Shown: positions 30,635-43,094 of the stretch, one piece after another
How positions within the stretch are numbered: position 1 is the stretch's first letter
Layout: each line of letters starts with the position of its first letter
NCBI GenBank assembly: GCA_033064195.1
Contig: JARBJD010000037.1
Coordinates: 307,504-371,503 of the forward strand
Source of the DNA: Blattamonas nauphoetae
Taxonomy: Eukaryota > Preaxostyla > Oxymonadida
Length of the DNA stretch: 64,000 nt
Direction: 5' to 3'
The notes under the pieces: generated by a model
The model's database searches: none
Seen by the model: the letters and a program-made list of their open reading frames with translations, nothing else
Told to the model about the DNA's origin: nothing
Position numbers and translations under genes: made by a program

Positions 30635-32449
30635 ATGACAACTCGAACAAACACGTACCTTTCATGTTTTGATGTGAAGTTTTCCCCATGTGAATCATCA
30701 CTACTTGCATCTTCCCTTCATAACACATTCGTTTATTCACTTTCCGATCATTCTATCCAAACCATCCTTCCTGAGGAAAACAGCCCAATAGTGACGACTC
30801 TTGCTTCTCATCTCTTACACAACACCCCATGGGTAATCTTGTCGACTGATCAAAAGGAGCTCATTGCCTTTAATACACAAACCAAGGAACAGCACCATCT
30901 GAAGTTTACTTCTCTTATTCTCGTATTTTCCCAGAATCCCAAAAAAGGTAGCACAAATCACGGGTACTTCATCAGGTGAGATGATCATATGTGCTGATAA
31001 ACAAGGAGAAATCTATATGCTCCCACTCTCAGCATTCTTTGTTCATCTTCAACCCACGTCAGAGACAACAGATTCAAAACCTCACCCAAAAATAACATAT
31101 TTATTAGGACATAAAAGTGCCATTACTGCTATTTCGTTGTCTCCAGATGACAAGTATCTCGCCACGGCAGACAAAGATGAAAAAATTCGAGTTTCACACT
31201 TCCCCAACACTCACGAAATTGCTTCGTTTTGCTTTGGACCGTCGGAACCCGTGACAGCAATGGTTTGGGTGAAAGCCAGCAACATTTTCGAAACAGTCCC
31301 ATCAGGATTCTGCGATTACCTCCTTGTGTCAAGTTCTCTTGATGGAAGCATCCGACTTTGGAATCCGTCCGACGGAACACTTCTCGGAGTGGAGTTCTTT
31401 GCTCCACTAACACAGGAATACATCAATTCTACATATCTTCACACAGAAAGCAAGGAAACTGGAGAAGATGGCGAAAAGAGGATGAAAATCGAAGAACCGG
31501 GCAAGACACCTCATCGCAAAGTGAAGATCGAGAAAACACCAGTATCGTCCGTCTCTTTTCAATCTTCTAGTTCCCTCTGAGCGATTGTTCACTTGGCACA
31601 ATGTCGTTGAGTGTGATCGACACCAAGCCTATCAGCATTGCCATCACACGGGAAGGGTATGTTTCCATCTTTCTCAACTTTCTCAGAGTCCCCGAGATTG
31701 GCCTCTTCACAATCTCGACCACTCCTCAGCCAGCCATTCAATCAATTTGGCACTTCACTCCGGACTACCCATCAACAATGCTCCCGCCGGAATCCACCAG
31801 ACGCGCGCCAGACCCTGCACTCTCCTCCCCAACCTCGTTCTTCCCCTCGCCCATCATATACTCTCCTCCCTCCTTCGATTCTCAGTCCTTCCCGTGTCAT
31901 TTTGTGTTGACACGCTCTGTCATCCTTCCCTCGTCGCTCGCAACTGACTGTGGCGTCGCTGCGGAGGTGGCTGGCGACTTCCTTCTTCCACTCTCTGCCC
32001 AACTGTTGAGCACACAGCCAGATCAACTTGTCGTGTCGATCTCGCCACAGCTTCTTTCGTCAATCCCATCTGATTGTCCGCTCTTTGCTCAGTTCTCATC
32101 GTACCCACTCTCCCCCCCTCCAAACGAGTACAGCAAAGAAGCCTCCCCACTCCTCCTCCAAATCTCTCTCGAAACACTCAAGCCTTCACTTCATCCAGTC
32201 TCACAGCATGTATTCACTCTGCCACCTCCTCCACCCGCCAAGCAGCCAGCGAATTCTCCAAACGTTCCACTCAGTCAACTTGTGAAGACTTTCCTCCCTT
32301 CGTACAACCTCAAGTTCTGGAACAGACACAGACAGGACGACCCCCGTTCCTCACACCACTCTTCTCAGAAAAGAGTAATTGACGATAAGAAAGATGTGAA
32401 GCCTGTGAGCGTCGATCGGAGAAGAACAACACGACGAACTGCTCATTAG
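30635..32449 (+). CDS. TRM82: WD40 subunit of tRNA (guanine-N7) methyltransferase (WDR4/Trm82-like)
   Basis: Three exons, with introns of only 28 nt (30948-30975) and 29 nt (31542-31570). WD repeats are visible: CFDVKFSPCESSLLASS, then KITYLLGHKSAITAISLSP leading to DDKYLATADKDEKIRVSHFP, EIASFCFGPSEPVTAMVW and LLVSSSLDGSIRLWNPSDG. The ADKDEKIRVS segment is the signature of WDR4/Trm82, which supports the catalytic partner Trm8/METTL1 in forming m7G46 in tRNA. The gene continues after the second intron (FPLSDCSLGTMSLSVIDTKP) with a Pro/Ser-rich region longer than usual and a basic C-terminus. Trm8 is not in the window. Confidence 0.85.
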
Positions 32450-32636
32450 CTGTTTTTCCACCAAGATATGAATTCATTTCACGGATATCTTCATTTTTTC
32501 ACACATTAGCCTAGAAATCAAACCATATAACGTGTAAGGCTTCAATTGACGATCCACTTATCTCAGCCCATTCATTTTTTTTCTGTGAACCAACCACCAA
32601 AGGAACTCCAACTTAGAGCTACACATATCCTTATTG

Positions 32637-34387
32637 ATGAGCAGCAATGAGCTATCGAATGCTGTAGCCATTTTTAAGGGTTTGTCAATCTCAGTTTCCA
32701 TCTTTGCCAACATCTTCCTCATCGGAATCGTTTAAAATTCGATTCATTCTGACCTGTTTTTTTGATATCTCTGGAATTTTTCCGTCGTCTAGACCGTCTT
32801 TACTATGTTGCGCTCCGTTCACAACCTCGTACTTCTTCTCGTATTCATTTCTTCACAACCGACAATACCCTCCTTTACCAACCATTTTCTGCGGATTTTG
32901 GACCCTTGAACATGTCATGCCTGTATAGATTCTGTATTCAACTTCTTGATTTATTGAAGGTTTGCCTTTCTTTTACCTCAATACCATCCTTTTGGTTCTT
33001 CAAATTTTTTTCCTGTCAGACGACAGAAGCACAAGGCACAGCTATTTATTACTATTCTGGAATGGATGGAACAAAACGAGCCAACTCTATTTGCTTGATT
33101 TGCTCGTATTGCGTTCTGTATGAAGGAATGACTGCTGATGAAGCATATCGACCATTTGTTGGCATGTATCCATCACTACCTCCTTTTCGAGATGCTTCAT
33201 ATGGTCCTTCAACGTACAATATCACTGTTCTTGACGTGTTGCGTGGACTTCAACATGCTCGAGACGTTGGATTTATGCAATTTGGAATAAACCCTCAAAC
33301 ACGCGCCCCATTCTCGACGTTCAATTGCCAAGAATACGACCATTATGAACGTGTTGAAAATGGAGACCTGAACTGGATTGTTCCCGGCAAATTCATCGCC
33401 TTTTCTGGACCAAGCAACACGTCCATGAATCTGGCCAACGGAATCTGCACTCACTCGCCTGAATTCTATATCCCATACTTCCAACGGTCTGGAGTCACAG
33501 CTGTTGTTCGATTGAACAAGAAAATGTACGACAGAAAGCGATTTGTCGATAAGGGGATCCGCCATTACGATCTTTACTTTGTGGACGGGGGGATCCCGTC
33601 AGAGGCGATTGTGAAGAAGTTTATAGAAATTTCTGAGCAGGAGGGAGTTGTAGCTGTTCATTGTAAGGCTGGTCTTGGTAGGACAGGCACATTGATTGCG
33701 TGTTTCATGATGAAGCACTACAACTTCACAGCAAATGCCGCGATCGGATACATCCGAGTGTGCAGGCCTGGATCAATCATTGGTCCTCAGCAACACTTCC
33801 TGACGGAGGTTCAGGGACGGATGCAGAGAATGGGAGAGGAGTGGCGACGAGAAATGGGAGATGGCAGACCGTTCCAGATCAACACCCGACAAGGGCGAAG
33901 CGAGTACGAGAGCCAGAGGACCCCAGAGAAGGAGAGGGAGCCAGAACAGTACCGTACAGCCCACTCACTCCCTTCCACCGTTCCGGTCTCTTTCAGAAAC
34001 CCGTCATCACGAACCACCCCACCGAATGATCGAACAACCCCACAACCCAATCCCCGCACATTAAACATCTCACCCCTCACATCTTCAGCCAGTCGAAGCC
34101 CTGCAATCGATCCCAACCCGTCCCCAATTCGTGGACCCATCAAATACCAACATTCCCAACGTCCTCCAGAGCGACCGGAACGAAGGACAACAACCTCAAC
34201 AAGCTCCCCACAGTCGGCCTCGAGCAAAATGGGGTACACGTCAACATACACTTCAAGCTATGGTGGACTGTCTTCGTCGATGAAGACCACCTCGCCGTCC
34301 GGTACACGAGAGACGAGAAGCACAGGGCTTTCTCGCACTGTTCCTGTTCGATCGAATGTTGCATCCACAAGATCGATTCGAAAATAA
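32637..34387 (+). CDS. CDC14: Dual-specificity protein phosphatase CDC14
   Basis: A short first exon starting at 32637 (MSSNELSNAVAIFK) joins across intron 32680-32792 to DRLYYVALRS, the conserved CDC14 start. A second intron lies near 32961-33018. The A-domain shows YQPFSADFGPLN and SGMDGTKRANSICLICSYCV. The B-domain shows YEHYERVENGDLNWI-like sequence, TAVVRLNKKMYDRKRFVDKG, the catalytic P-loop VHCKAGLGRTGT and ICRPGSIIGPQQHF-like sequence (VCRPGSIIGPQQHF). The last ~180 residues are a disordered Ser/Pro/Arg-rich tail. CDC14 reverses CDK phosphorylation at mitotic exit and acts in cytokinesis and at centrosomes or basal bodies. All catalytic residues (Asp, Cys, Arg) are present. Confidence 0.95.
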
Positions 34388-34495
34388 CAATCATCTCACT
34401 TTTGTCTTCTTTCTACGGGTCATTCTTCCGTTCACCGTTTTTACGATATTTATGTCAACGCATTTGACACTCAATGTTCGAATCATTCAAAAGAA

Positions 34496-34786
34496 ATGGA
34501 AGCTGGATTTCACTATGGGGTGAAGTTCGAGATGTCAAAGTCGATACTAGGCCGTCTAGACCTTGTAGGACCAAAACTTTGGAGTGGAAGAGGAGCAGCA
34601 GATCAATCACAATGGGAGGCAAAGAGTAATTTATGTTTGCCATCAAAAGCAGTGACACTTTTCAATCATTCTTTTTTGTTACAATTAGATTCTAGACCGC
34701 GTCCAAAACAGAAGAATCCAGATGAAGAGATTGATATAGATAAATTACAGAAGATTGCAGGGCGAACAGTATCTTTGTTGTCATGA
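34496..34786 (+). CDS. Small protein of unknown function
   Basis: ATG at 34496. With a likely GT-AG intron (34626-34688) the product is about 75 residues, starting MEAGFHYGVKFEMSKSILGR and ending in a charged helix DEEIDIDKLQKIAGRTV. No family is recognised. Its stop codon overlaps the start of the next gene by 4 bases (ATGA), which is rare in eukaryotes. The two might instead belong to one transcript. Confidence 0.4.
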   Translation: MEAGFHYGVKFEMSKSILGRLDLVGPKLWSGRGAADQSQWEAKSNLCLPSKAVTLFNHSFLLQLDSRPRPKQKNPDEEIDIDKLQKIAGRTVSLLS

Positions 34787-36951
34787 AATCTCAACCTCTT
34801 TTCAAGATCCGCCTCCCTCGTAACACTGAAGATAAATCAGATGTCCAAAAAACCCGATCCCATAGTGGTCTGTCTTGTCCTTCGAATAATCTCCTTACTT
34901 CCAGCATCTCGCCCGACATCATCCCGTTCTCCTCCTCCTCTCACACGCTCTCACTCACCTCCCACATCGGCATCACCACGCGGAAGACACAGAAAGAATC
35001 TTACACAATCGGTCACTGATTCTATGTCCAACACAGCGAGTATCAAAGAAAGCTGTTTGAGTCATTTTCGTTCGAATTTCTTCAGATATTCACCCTTCCT
35101 CAGTGGTGGGTACTTCATCGTTTCTTGCCCCGGAACGGCCAGATATTGCATCATCTGATACTCCTGCTCCATCAGCTTATACACCAAAGTATTCATTTCG
35201 CGACCCAGAACAGTTCAATTCACATCGTTCACAACATCATATATCTCCTGCCTTCTCATCCCCATCTCGCTTAACATCCACCATCACACACACTCTACGC
35301 CCAGAACAGGGTCTAAAAGCAGCAACACTCTACAATCTCCCTGTCACCAGTCGCGAATACACTACTCGCTCTCGCTCTCTCGAAAGAAACGAACCAACCA
35401 ACAGAGCAACGGAAAGAACCCTGCAAATGGAGACAGGATCAATGACAGACCGTTCTCAAGCTCCACTTCGCCAGTCTTCTGTGTTCAAGAGCACCACAGT
35501 CATCCACGAACCTCTCAAAAAGAATTCAGACACGCGGCAGTTCTTCTTCCTCTCACACGACACCAATTCGGAAGTGTCGAGCACTCGCCCACGAACAGTC
35601 TCTCTTCCACTTCCGCGTGCAGGCAGAGACAACGCCCCTCGAGGTCGTGGAGAAATCACAATGACAGACAAAATGTATGAAGTGAGGCACAGCGCGATCA
35701 GACCCCATATTCCAGTTCTCTCGTCGTTCGGACAGGAATCTGGAAGACCTGACTCGGACAGAGTTGGATGCGGAGCCGATGGGAACTATGATCCGAAAGA
35801 TGGCAGCCTGTCGAAGCGGCGTCGGCAGACGAATGTTCTGATCGGAACGGGGATGGGGACACCATTTGCGTCGATTCGGAATCAGACAAACTCAACAATG
35901 CACAGCACAGAGACTGAACGGTACATGGATTATGACCAGATGCTCCGCCAGAAAGGACGCAGGCCTCATCCTGGTCTCTCGTTCGGCACTCCGAGCAACC
36001 AGGACACGTACAGGCGAATGCTGAAAAAGACAAGGTCGGTCTTCTCTCTCCTCATTCTTCTCAGCCATCCTCTGGACACTGTCGATGACTACGGAAACCC
36101 TCTGCCGAATGAAGTGTACGACACCTCTCTGTCTCAGACGAAGGAGCATCATTATTCGCAGGTCCCATTTGGACATGGAGGGGCACACATCGTGTCGATG
36201 CCGAACGAGGGACTGACGTCGGATTTGGACTATCAGCCGGATGTGACGGCAGGTTTTACAAGTCTGTTTTGATTTGTCGGTCTTATTTCATTTTTCTCTT
36301 CTCAAAGAAAATGTTCCGGTCTCTCGAAGTTTGGTGAGAGGATGGGACAACTTGAACCAGTCACTCACAAAGCCAGGATCGACACTCACTCAAAACATGA
36401 CACTTCCGGAATCTCTGACTCACTCCACTCTCATCTCACCGAGCAAAAGCAATTTCGCTCTCATTTCATCAGGTCGTGTGCAACACGTCAATACAGCCGA
36501 CTTCAACCAGATCAGCAGGGAACAGGCCGACCCCAACAGATACAACGATAAGCCTGTTGACAGACAATACAACACAAAAGCCAGCGAGAGGCAGACAAAG
36601 CCAAGAATGCCTGTTCCTGCTCCATTCCACGGATACACGTCGAGGAAGAAGACTCCAGTCTCTCACACACAGAACACACAGCTCATGCAGGATCTGATTT
36701 ACGACCCTCGTCACACTGCCATTGACAAACACGTCGCCGAATGCCAGTTCGGATATTCGAAGTATGGTTTCATTTGTCGTCATTTTCTCAGTGGCCTGAA
36801 TCATCAGATGGAAGAGAAGCAGGAAGCGGTACGGGGATTTTCTCAAAATCCAGATGATGTTGGATTTTACGACGTCAATCTTAAGTGGGTCAAGAAAAGA
36901 ATTCCTCAACAGAGAATCATGCCAGAAAAACAATATATTGTTCTTGATTAG
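34783..36951 (+). CDS. Large disordered protein, possibly cytoskeletal; function unknown
   Basis: Four exons. The first (MKSQPLFKIRLPRNTEDK) joins in phase across intron ~35017-35086 to DIHPSSVVGTSS. Introns near 36032-36066 and 36251-36309 follow. The product is about 650 residues, rich in Ser, Thr, Arg and Pro. Motifs such as TPAPSAYTPKYSFRDP near the start and DPRHTAIDKHVAECQFGY near the end resemble the short Pro-Gly/Tyr units of ciliary microtubule-associated proteins, but the match is weak. No membrane segment or catalytic motif. The C-terminal ~60 residues (KWVKKRIPQQRIMPEKQYIV) look well ordered. Confidence 0.55.
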
Positions 36952-37059
36952 TTAATTTTTGGTTATGTTCTTTAAGCAATCAATAGTTTCAATCATTTCA
37001 TACTCTTTATTCAGGTTATTGTTTCATTTTGACGACACTCAAGATCACGCTCTCAATGT

Positions 37060-38468
37060 TTGGATTCGATCGAATTCATGATTCATTCTGTTGTCTTAAT
37101 TCTATATTATACAGCCTCATTATCGAGTATTCCATCTCTTGACCACCATTCACGGAGTCGAAATGCAGGAACATCTCAGAAAAAGACGCAAATGCAAAAG
37201 TTATTCGAAACCGCATGTCTTATCCAACCACACACAGGAGTTCCGTTCCCAATCACACCCCAAGAACTGCAGTCAAGGGGACCTCCGGTTGCGACAAAAG
37301 CACCGGCATCTTTTGAAAAAGGTCGGGTCATGGAACTCAACTATTCTGCCCTTTTCGAGAGAAAGAAAGATTCTCATGTCTGGGTCGTGAAATTGTTTGA
37401 TGAACTTCTATATCTATGTTTCATTTTATCAATATTTATGTGATTTTACCACGACAGTGATTCACCAAATCACGATTATTTTCAGGTATGTCCGAATCGC
37501 TTGTATATTGATGCTCCTCCATTATCAATTGGATCCCAGACATATATATCATATAATATTTCTTATGCTCCCTTTATTAGGCGCTTAATCAAACATTCAT
37601 TGATATTGCTGCTAACTATGAAAATGTCTCCAATATTCATTTTGGAGAGGTTTCATGCACAAAAGACTTCGGTTTATTCATTTCTCTTCCTTTGAACATG
37701 AATTTTTATCTTCTTTATTGTAGAAACATGCCAACTGGGCCCAGTGAAAAGAATCCCCATTCTGAAACTGTTTGTTCTCGCCTTTCTTGTTGTATCACCA
37801 TTTGTTATCATACCATACATTTCATCTTCGTAGTTACACACCATCGGCTACATTTACTCTTTCATCTTCGCTTGATTATGCCGGAATCACGTCATGGATC
37901 AAATCCAAGCTGGAATCCCAAGGATTCTGGAACGAAACGGAGGCAAAATTAATCCGGCCTCGATCCCATATTAACCCGCTCTCGCTGATTACTGTTCTGG
38001 ACAACAAAAACATGGACATCCTCAACAATGGGAGTCTGTGGTTTGTCAAATTGTGTGTCGTCTTTCTGATCCTCAACCCTTGCTCCCCAGCTATGCCCAG
38101 TGGTGTGGGCATTGTGTGACGTTTGCGCCTGTGTATTTAGATTTGGCAATAACGTTGAGGAATGTCCCTGGCCTCCGGTTTGCAGAAATTGATTGTGGAC
38201 AGTTTGACAGTGTGCACTCTCCTCTTCTCGTATTCACTTCTCAGAAGAATGTCTCCAATACCATGTGATGTCATATCCATCAACAATACTGTCTGCTACT
38301 TATTTCTTCGTTTATGTGTCTTTTTCACGTTCGGATGATAGAATCTCGAATGGGATCAAGGATATCTACAATGGAAAACGAAATGTGGAGAAAATTAGCA
38401 CATATATCATGAATTATATCTCAAAACATCCAGATGAGAAGTCTCCTGAGAAAGAAGTGGACATCTAG
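37060..38468 (+). CDS. Protein disulfide isomerase-like thioredoxin-fold protein
   Basis: The N-terminus carries a hydrophobic signal-like stretch (MIHSVVLILYYTASLSSIPS). A first thioredoxin-like domain is split over exons: HVWVVKLF, then ALNQTFIDIAANYENV and IHFGEVSCTKDFGLF. A second begins TVLDNKNMDILNNGSLWFVK and reaches YAQWCGHCVTFAPVYLDLA, with an intact CGHC active site, and GLRFAEIDCGQF. The last exon ends ISTYIMNYISKHPDE with an acidic tail and no KDEL-like retrieval signal. PDIs form and reshuffle disulfides in the ER, fitting the secreted Cys-rich beta-helix proteins of this organism. Four or more introns are needed and their exact borders between 37390 and 38330 are not settled. 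The first domain shows no CxxC that I can find. Confidence 0.7.
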
Positions 38469-38679
38469 ACTTCAAATTCAGGGGAATTGCGTTCTGTTTA
38501 TTTATCTTCTTTTCGTCTTTGTTTTTGTTCCTAATTTTCATCTCACAACAATTTCACGATTGTAATCGGAAGAAATACTGGAATTTTCGTCAATTGAGAC
38601 ACATCTCAATTTTGTGAACCGAATAAGAAGGATCTGAAGGAGATGGATCTGATCTGACCAATTTTTGCTGTTTCCTGGA

Positions 38680-40605
38680 ATGTCACAACTGGAACTCTCA
38701 CAATTCCAAGCTAAATTCCTTCAAAGTATTGCCAAAGAGACTCTTTCTCAGAGTAGAGTTGGAGAAGTTCTTGATTCAGCGGCAGTTTTCGTTCATGTTT
38801 GTCTCTCCATTTCATGTCATTTGGCCTATGTCATGACAATAGAATCCAGAACCCATCATCAGAGAAGTAGAAAAACAGATTATTGAATCAGAAAAGTCAC
38901 CAAGAACTCGTCTTCACGCAATATACATTTTGGATGCTCTGAGCAGACGAAAGAAGGTATGAAACTCAAATTTCTTCTTATGACTCATATTAGACTGGTA
39001 CAATCTTTGAAGCTAAGTTTCAAGACAATATTATCCTAATTGTTTCAATCGCAATGCAGAATACCAGATCAAGTATGAACACTCTATCATTCTTATTTCT
39101 GACAGATCAATCATCAATTCGGAAATTAGTTAGCAAATGGAAAGAGTCGGAAGTGTTTAAACCATGCATATCCTTCTTAGTGTCAATCGTTGAAGCTGAT
39201 GTCAATGACCAAGTTATTGCAGAACGTTTGTGACATCCCACGCTTTCTATTTTTTCAGCACCACCACAAGTTGTGCCTCCACCTCAGCCAAAAATTCGAA
39301 AACTGAATCCGACACCAATTGAACCACCAATGGTCATACCACAACCACAGACATCACCTGGAATACCCTTCACATCGCCACTTCATCAAGGCCCTTCACC
39401 TCTTGGAACAACGCCAGACCATTCATCTTATCCTAGTTCAGCCCCTTCTCCTGATCAAGACCTCGGTAGCCTTCTATCAATGTTGAAGAAACAGAAATCA
39501 AATCCTCAGCCTGTGGACAGTTCCTTCCCTCCTCCTGGACCATCAAATGCTCAACAGTTCGTCCCTCCATTTCCACCCTCGACTCAATCCTCATATCCTC
39601 GGCCTCCCCAAGTTGGGTATGGCATACCGTCCTATCCAACGTACCCGCCGCCAAATGTCCCGCCATCTTATTCCAGCCCACAATATATGCCACCTTCTTC
39701 TTACCAGTCGCAACAGAGTCAACCATATCAACCACCACATCAACCACTGCCACCCCCACTTCCACAACAGTACAATCAACCCCCAAGCATAAGTACTGAC
39801 GATCTGAAATCGACTCTAATGGATTTATCTGAGGCAGAGCTTCTCCTTATCCTTGCCACGACAGATCCCAATATCCCTAAACCTGATACCCCACCGAGAC
39901 CATTATCGGCCCATCGGCGACCTTACGATTCGCCTCCTTATGGAAGAGATGATAGACGTAGAATTGGAAGGGATGATGATCGGAGATACGATTTCGATCG
40001 AGACAGAGACGATATTCGATATGGCAGACGTGATTGGTCAGAGGAAAGGGACGAACGTAAAAGGAAACCCAGGGAGAACAATAGAGTTCATCAAGATATC
40101 ACCGAGAGTGAAATACAGATTATGCGTCAATCAGAAGAGGAAATGGAACGAGAAGAGAAACGACAAAAAGAGGCCATGTTAGCAAAGTATTCTGATATCT
40201 TTAAGCGTTATCAAGATGAAATTGAACGATTTGGTCCTATTTATGAACGAGGTAATGAACTTGCAAGTTTGTAGCATCAATTTCTATCACTCTCAACAAT
40301 CTTCTTCATTTATTTTTCTAGTCCAATCAAGAACTCTTTGGTTAGGAGGAGCGGATTCGAAAACTCGACCTGAAGCTATAGAACAACTTCTTTCACAGTA
40401 TGGCCACGTTGATGATGTTCAGATTCATGAACATGCTCATTCGGGATTTGCTCGGATGGGATCAAGGTATATTGCAGAAAAAATCAACTCAATGACTACA
40501 TTGGAAGTGGATGGAGTGTCTTTAAAACTTGGATGGGCTAAACCATCTCAAAATCCCAAATTGGGATGGAATCGAAAAGAGGGAGAAAGCATTATTCATT
40601 TGTGA
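38680..40605 (+). CDS. CTD-interacting domain (CID) + RRM protein, SCAF/Nrd1/Seb1-like
   Basis: Six exons with short introns (for example 39063-39104-type GT-AG gaps). The N-terminal CID shows FLQSIAKETLSQSRVGEVLD, IIREVEKQIIESEKSPRTRL, HAIYILDALSRRKK and SIRKLVSKWKESEVFKPCI. A long Pro/Gln/Tyr-rich linker follows (39270-39800), then an Arg/Asp-rich stretch (DRRYDFDRDRDDIRYGR) and a charged helix. The C-terminal RRM has RTLWLGGADSKTRPEAIEQL and HSGFARMGSRYIAEKINSM. Proteins of this layout bind the phosphorylated RNA polymerase II tail and nascent RNA, linking transcription to termination or 3' processing. The architecture is clear; the exact orthologue is not. The ATG at 38680 is the first that gives the CID start. 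Confidence 0.82.
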
Positions 40606-40882
40606 TGCATCCTCATCCTCTCTCTTTCACGATTGCAATCCTCTTCATTTTAGTTTGGAAGAATGTGTTCCTTAATTTCATGATGTGTGTGGGAAGATTC
40701 AGACATTTCCAGAAAATCATCGTTTTTGAATGGTATTGACCGTTAATGTTAGAGTACATAATAGGCTCAGATTTAAACGGAAGATTAGACAAGATGAGAA
40801 CATCTTTTAGTAAAACATGGAGATTTAAGTGAATGAGATGAGATCGTCCCTTAAAATGATGAAATGGGAGCTGTAGTTTGTT

Positions 40883-42969
40883 ATGGTTTGGATCGTCATT
40901 GACACAAAAATGCCATCGATGCTCTTAACTTTATCCCTCCTGATTTCTACTCTATTCTCTTCCAAAGATGATGAGAAGCCCAAAGGTGTGAATTGCTTCC
41001 TTATCATAATCTTCACTCGACTCTTGTCTCTCTGTGGAAATCTTTACCTACAGTTGGAACTGTCATCGGCATCGATCTTGGAACCACTTACAGTTGTGTT
41101 GGTGTGTATCTTAATGGTCGAGTGGAAATTATTGCTAATGAACTTGGAGCTCGAACAACACCCTCATGGGTTGCCTTCACTGAAACTGATCGTCTAATTG
41201 GAGCTGCAGCCAAATCTCAAGTTTCCGTCAATCCTCACAACACAGTTTACGACACAAAACGTTTGATTGGTCGCCGTTGGGATGATGCTGAAGTCAAACG
41301 TGACGCGAAACTTTTCCCCTTCAAACTTGTCAACAAGGAAGGTCGCCCAATGATTGAAGTTGAAGTCAAAGGTGAACCGAAGGTCTTCTCACCAGAAGAA
41401 ATTTCAGCTATGGTTCTTGGAAAGATGAAGACAATTGCTGAACAGTTCTTGGGAAAGAAAGTTACTCATGCTGTCGTCACTGTTCCTGCTTATTTCAACG
41501 ATGCTCAGCGTCAGGCCACTAAAGATGCTGGTATTATTTCTGGAATGACAGTTATGCGTATCCTTAACGAGCCAACAGCCGCAGCAATCGCGTACGGTGT
41601 TGACCGCAAATTCAACGAAGAACGAAACATCCTTGTGTATGATCTTGGTGGAGGAACATTCGATGTATCTCTCCTTCAGATTGATGAGGGTGTCTTCGAG
41701 GTGCTTGCCACTTCCGGTGACACTCATCTCGGAGGAGAAGATTTTGATCAGCGTGTTGTCGCTCATTTCCTCAAGCTCTGGCAAAAGAAGACAGGCAATG
41801 ATGTGTCTGGCAATCAAAGATGCGTACAGAAGCTTCGACGTGAAGTCGAGAAAGCAAAATGCGCTCTTTCATCCGCTTTCCAAGTTGTGATCGAAGTGGA
41901 TAACTTCTTCGAGGGCCAAGACTTCCGTGAGACCCTCACTCGTGCCCGTTTCGAAGAATTGAATGCCGATCTTTTCCGTGGTACGATCAAACCAATTGAA
42001 ACAGTTTTGAAGGATGCCAACTTGAAGAAGAGCGATGTTGACGAGGTTGTGATGGTCGGTGGTTCCTCCCGTATTCCAAAGATCCAACAGCTTGTCCGCG
42101 ACTATTTTGGAGGGAAAGACCTCGCTCAGGGCATCAACCCAGATGAGGCTGTTGCTTACGGTGCTGCCATTCAGGCGTCTCTCCTTTCAGATAACAAAGA
42201 GAACCAAATGGAAGAGGAGATTATTGTCATTGATCGAACACCATTGACACTCGGAATTGAGACAGTTGGAGGTGTGATGACACCACTTGTGGAAAGAGGA
42301 ACAATCATTCCATGCAAAAAGACAAAGACATTCTCAACAGCTTCAGACAATCAAGAATATGTGCTCATCCAAGTTTTCGAAGGTGAGCGTTCACTCACAA
42401 AGGACAACCACGAACTGGGAACCTTCACCCTTCAAGGAATCCCACCGGCCCGTCGTGGAGAACCACAAATTGAAGTGACATTCGAAATTGATGCCAACAG
42501 TATTATGCACGTCACGGCTGAAGAGAAGGCGATGGGAATTAAGGAATCCATCACCATTACGAACAAGGAAAGATTCACGGATGACGAAATTCAGAGGATG
42601 ACAGAAGAGGCCGAGGCACACAGAGAGGAAGACGAGAAGGCGTTGAAGAAGGTGCAAGCACTGAACAACCTCGAACAATACATCTACTCGCTCAAGTCAG
42701 GACTGGAGCAGGTGGAGAACGAGGAGAGTGAGGACTCTGTTATGGGAGACATGGGTGAGGCTCTCTCCGCTTTGTCTGAGGACGACCGAGAGAAGGTGGA
42801 TGATGCAGTGAGAGACGCTTCAGAGTGGATGGACGAGCATAAAGACTCGGCTTCACTCGACGAGATTGAAGAGAGACTGAAGGAAATTAAGAGCATTGTG
42901 GAGCCCTTGTTGGGTCATACACTCAGCCAGGATGGAGATGACGAGGATGACGATCATCTCGATTTGTAA
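40883..42969 (+). CDS. BIP: ER-type Hsp70 chaperone (BiP/GRP78)
   Basis: Exon 1 encodes a signal peptide. The ATG at 40910 ([20 protein letters not shown]) fits better than 40883. Intron 40986-41053 (68 nt) joins to [20 protein letters not shown]. Hsp70 signatures are all present: [65 protein letters not shown], and in the substrate domain [17 protein letters not shown]. The length is as expected. The C-terminus ends in an acidic run and HLDL instead of KDEL/HDEL. BiP folds proteins entering the ER and, given the signal peptide, acts there. The unusual last four residues raise the question of how it is retrieved. Coding sequence is highly conserved and clearly functional. Confidence 0.95.
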
Positions 42970-43094
42970 CCACCCATGCTTCGCGTGTTAATCATTCGAA
43001 CTTTTTGACATTTCAAGACGTGTTATTTCTCCATTCCAGATCATTCTCTCAAAAGCACAGTGCAAGTCTTCTGAGTCGGCGAAGTGAGGAGTAT

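Noticed and set aside
41404-41817. Antisense open frame opposite BiP
   Set aside because: It is a known kind of shadow frame caused by Hsp70 codon structure and shows no protein features of its own.
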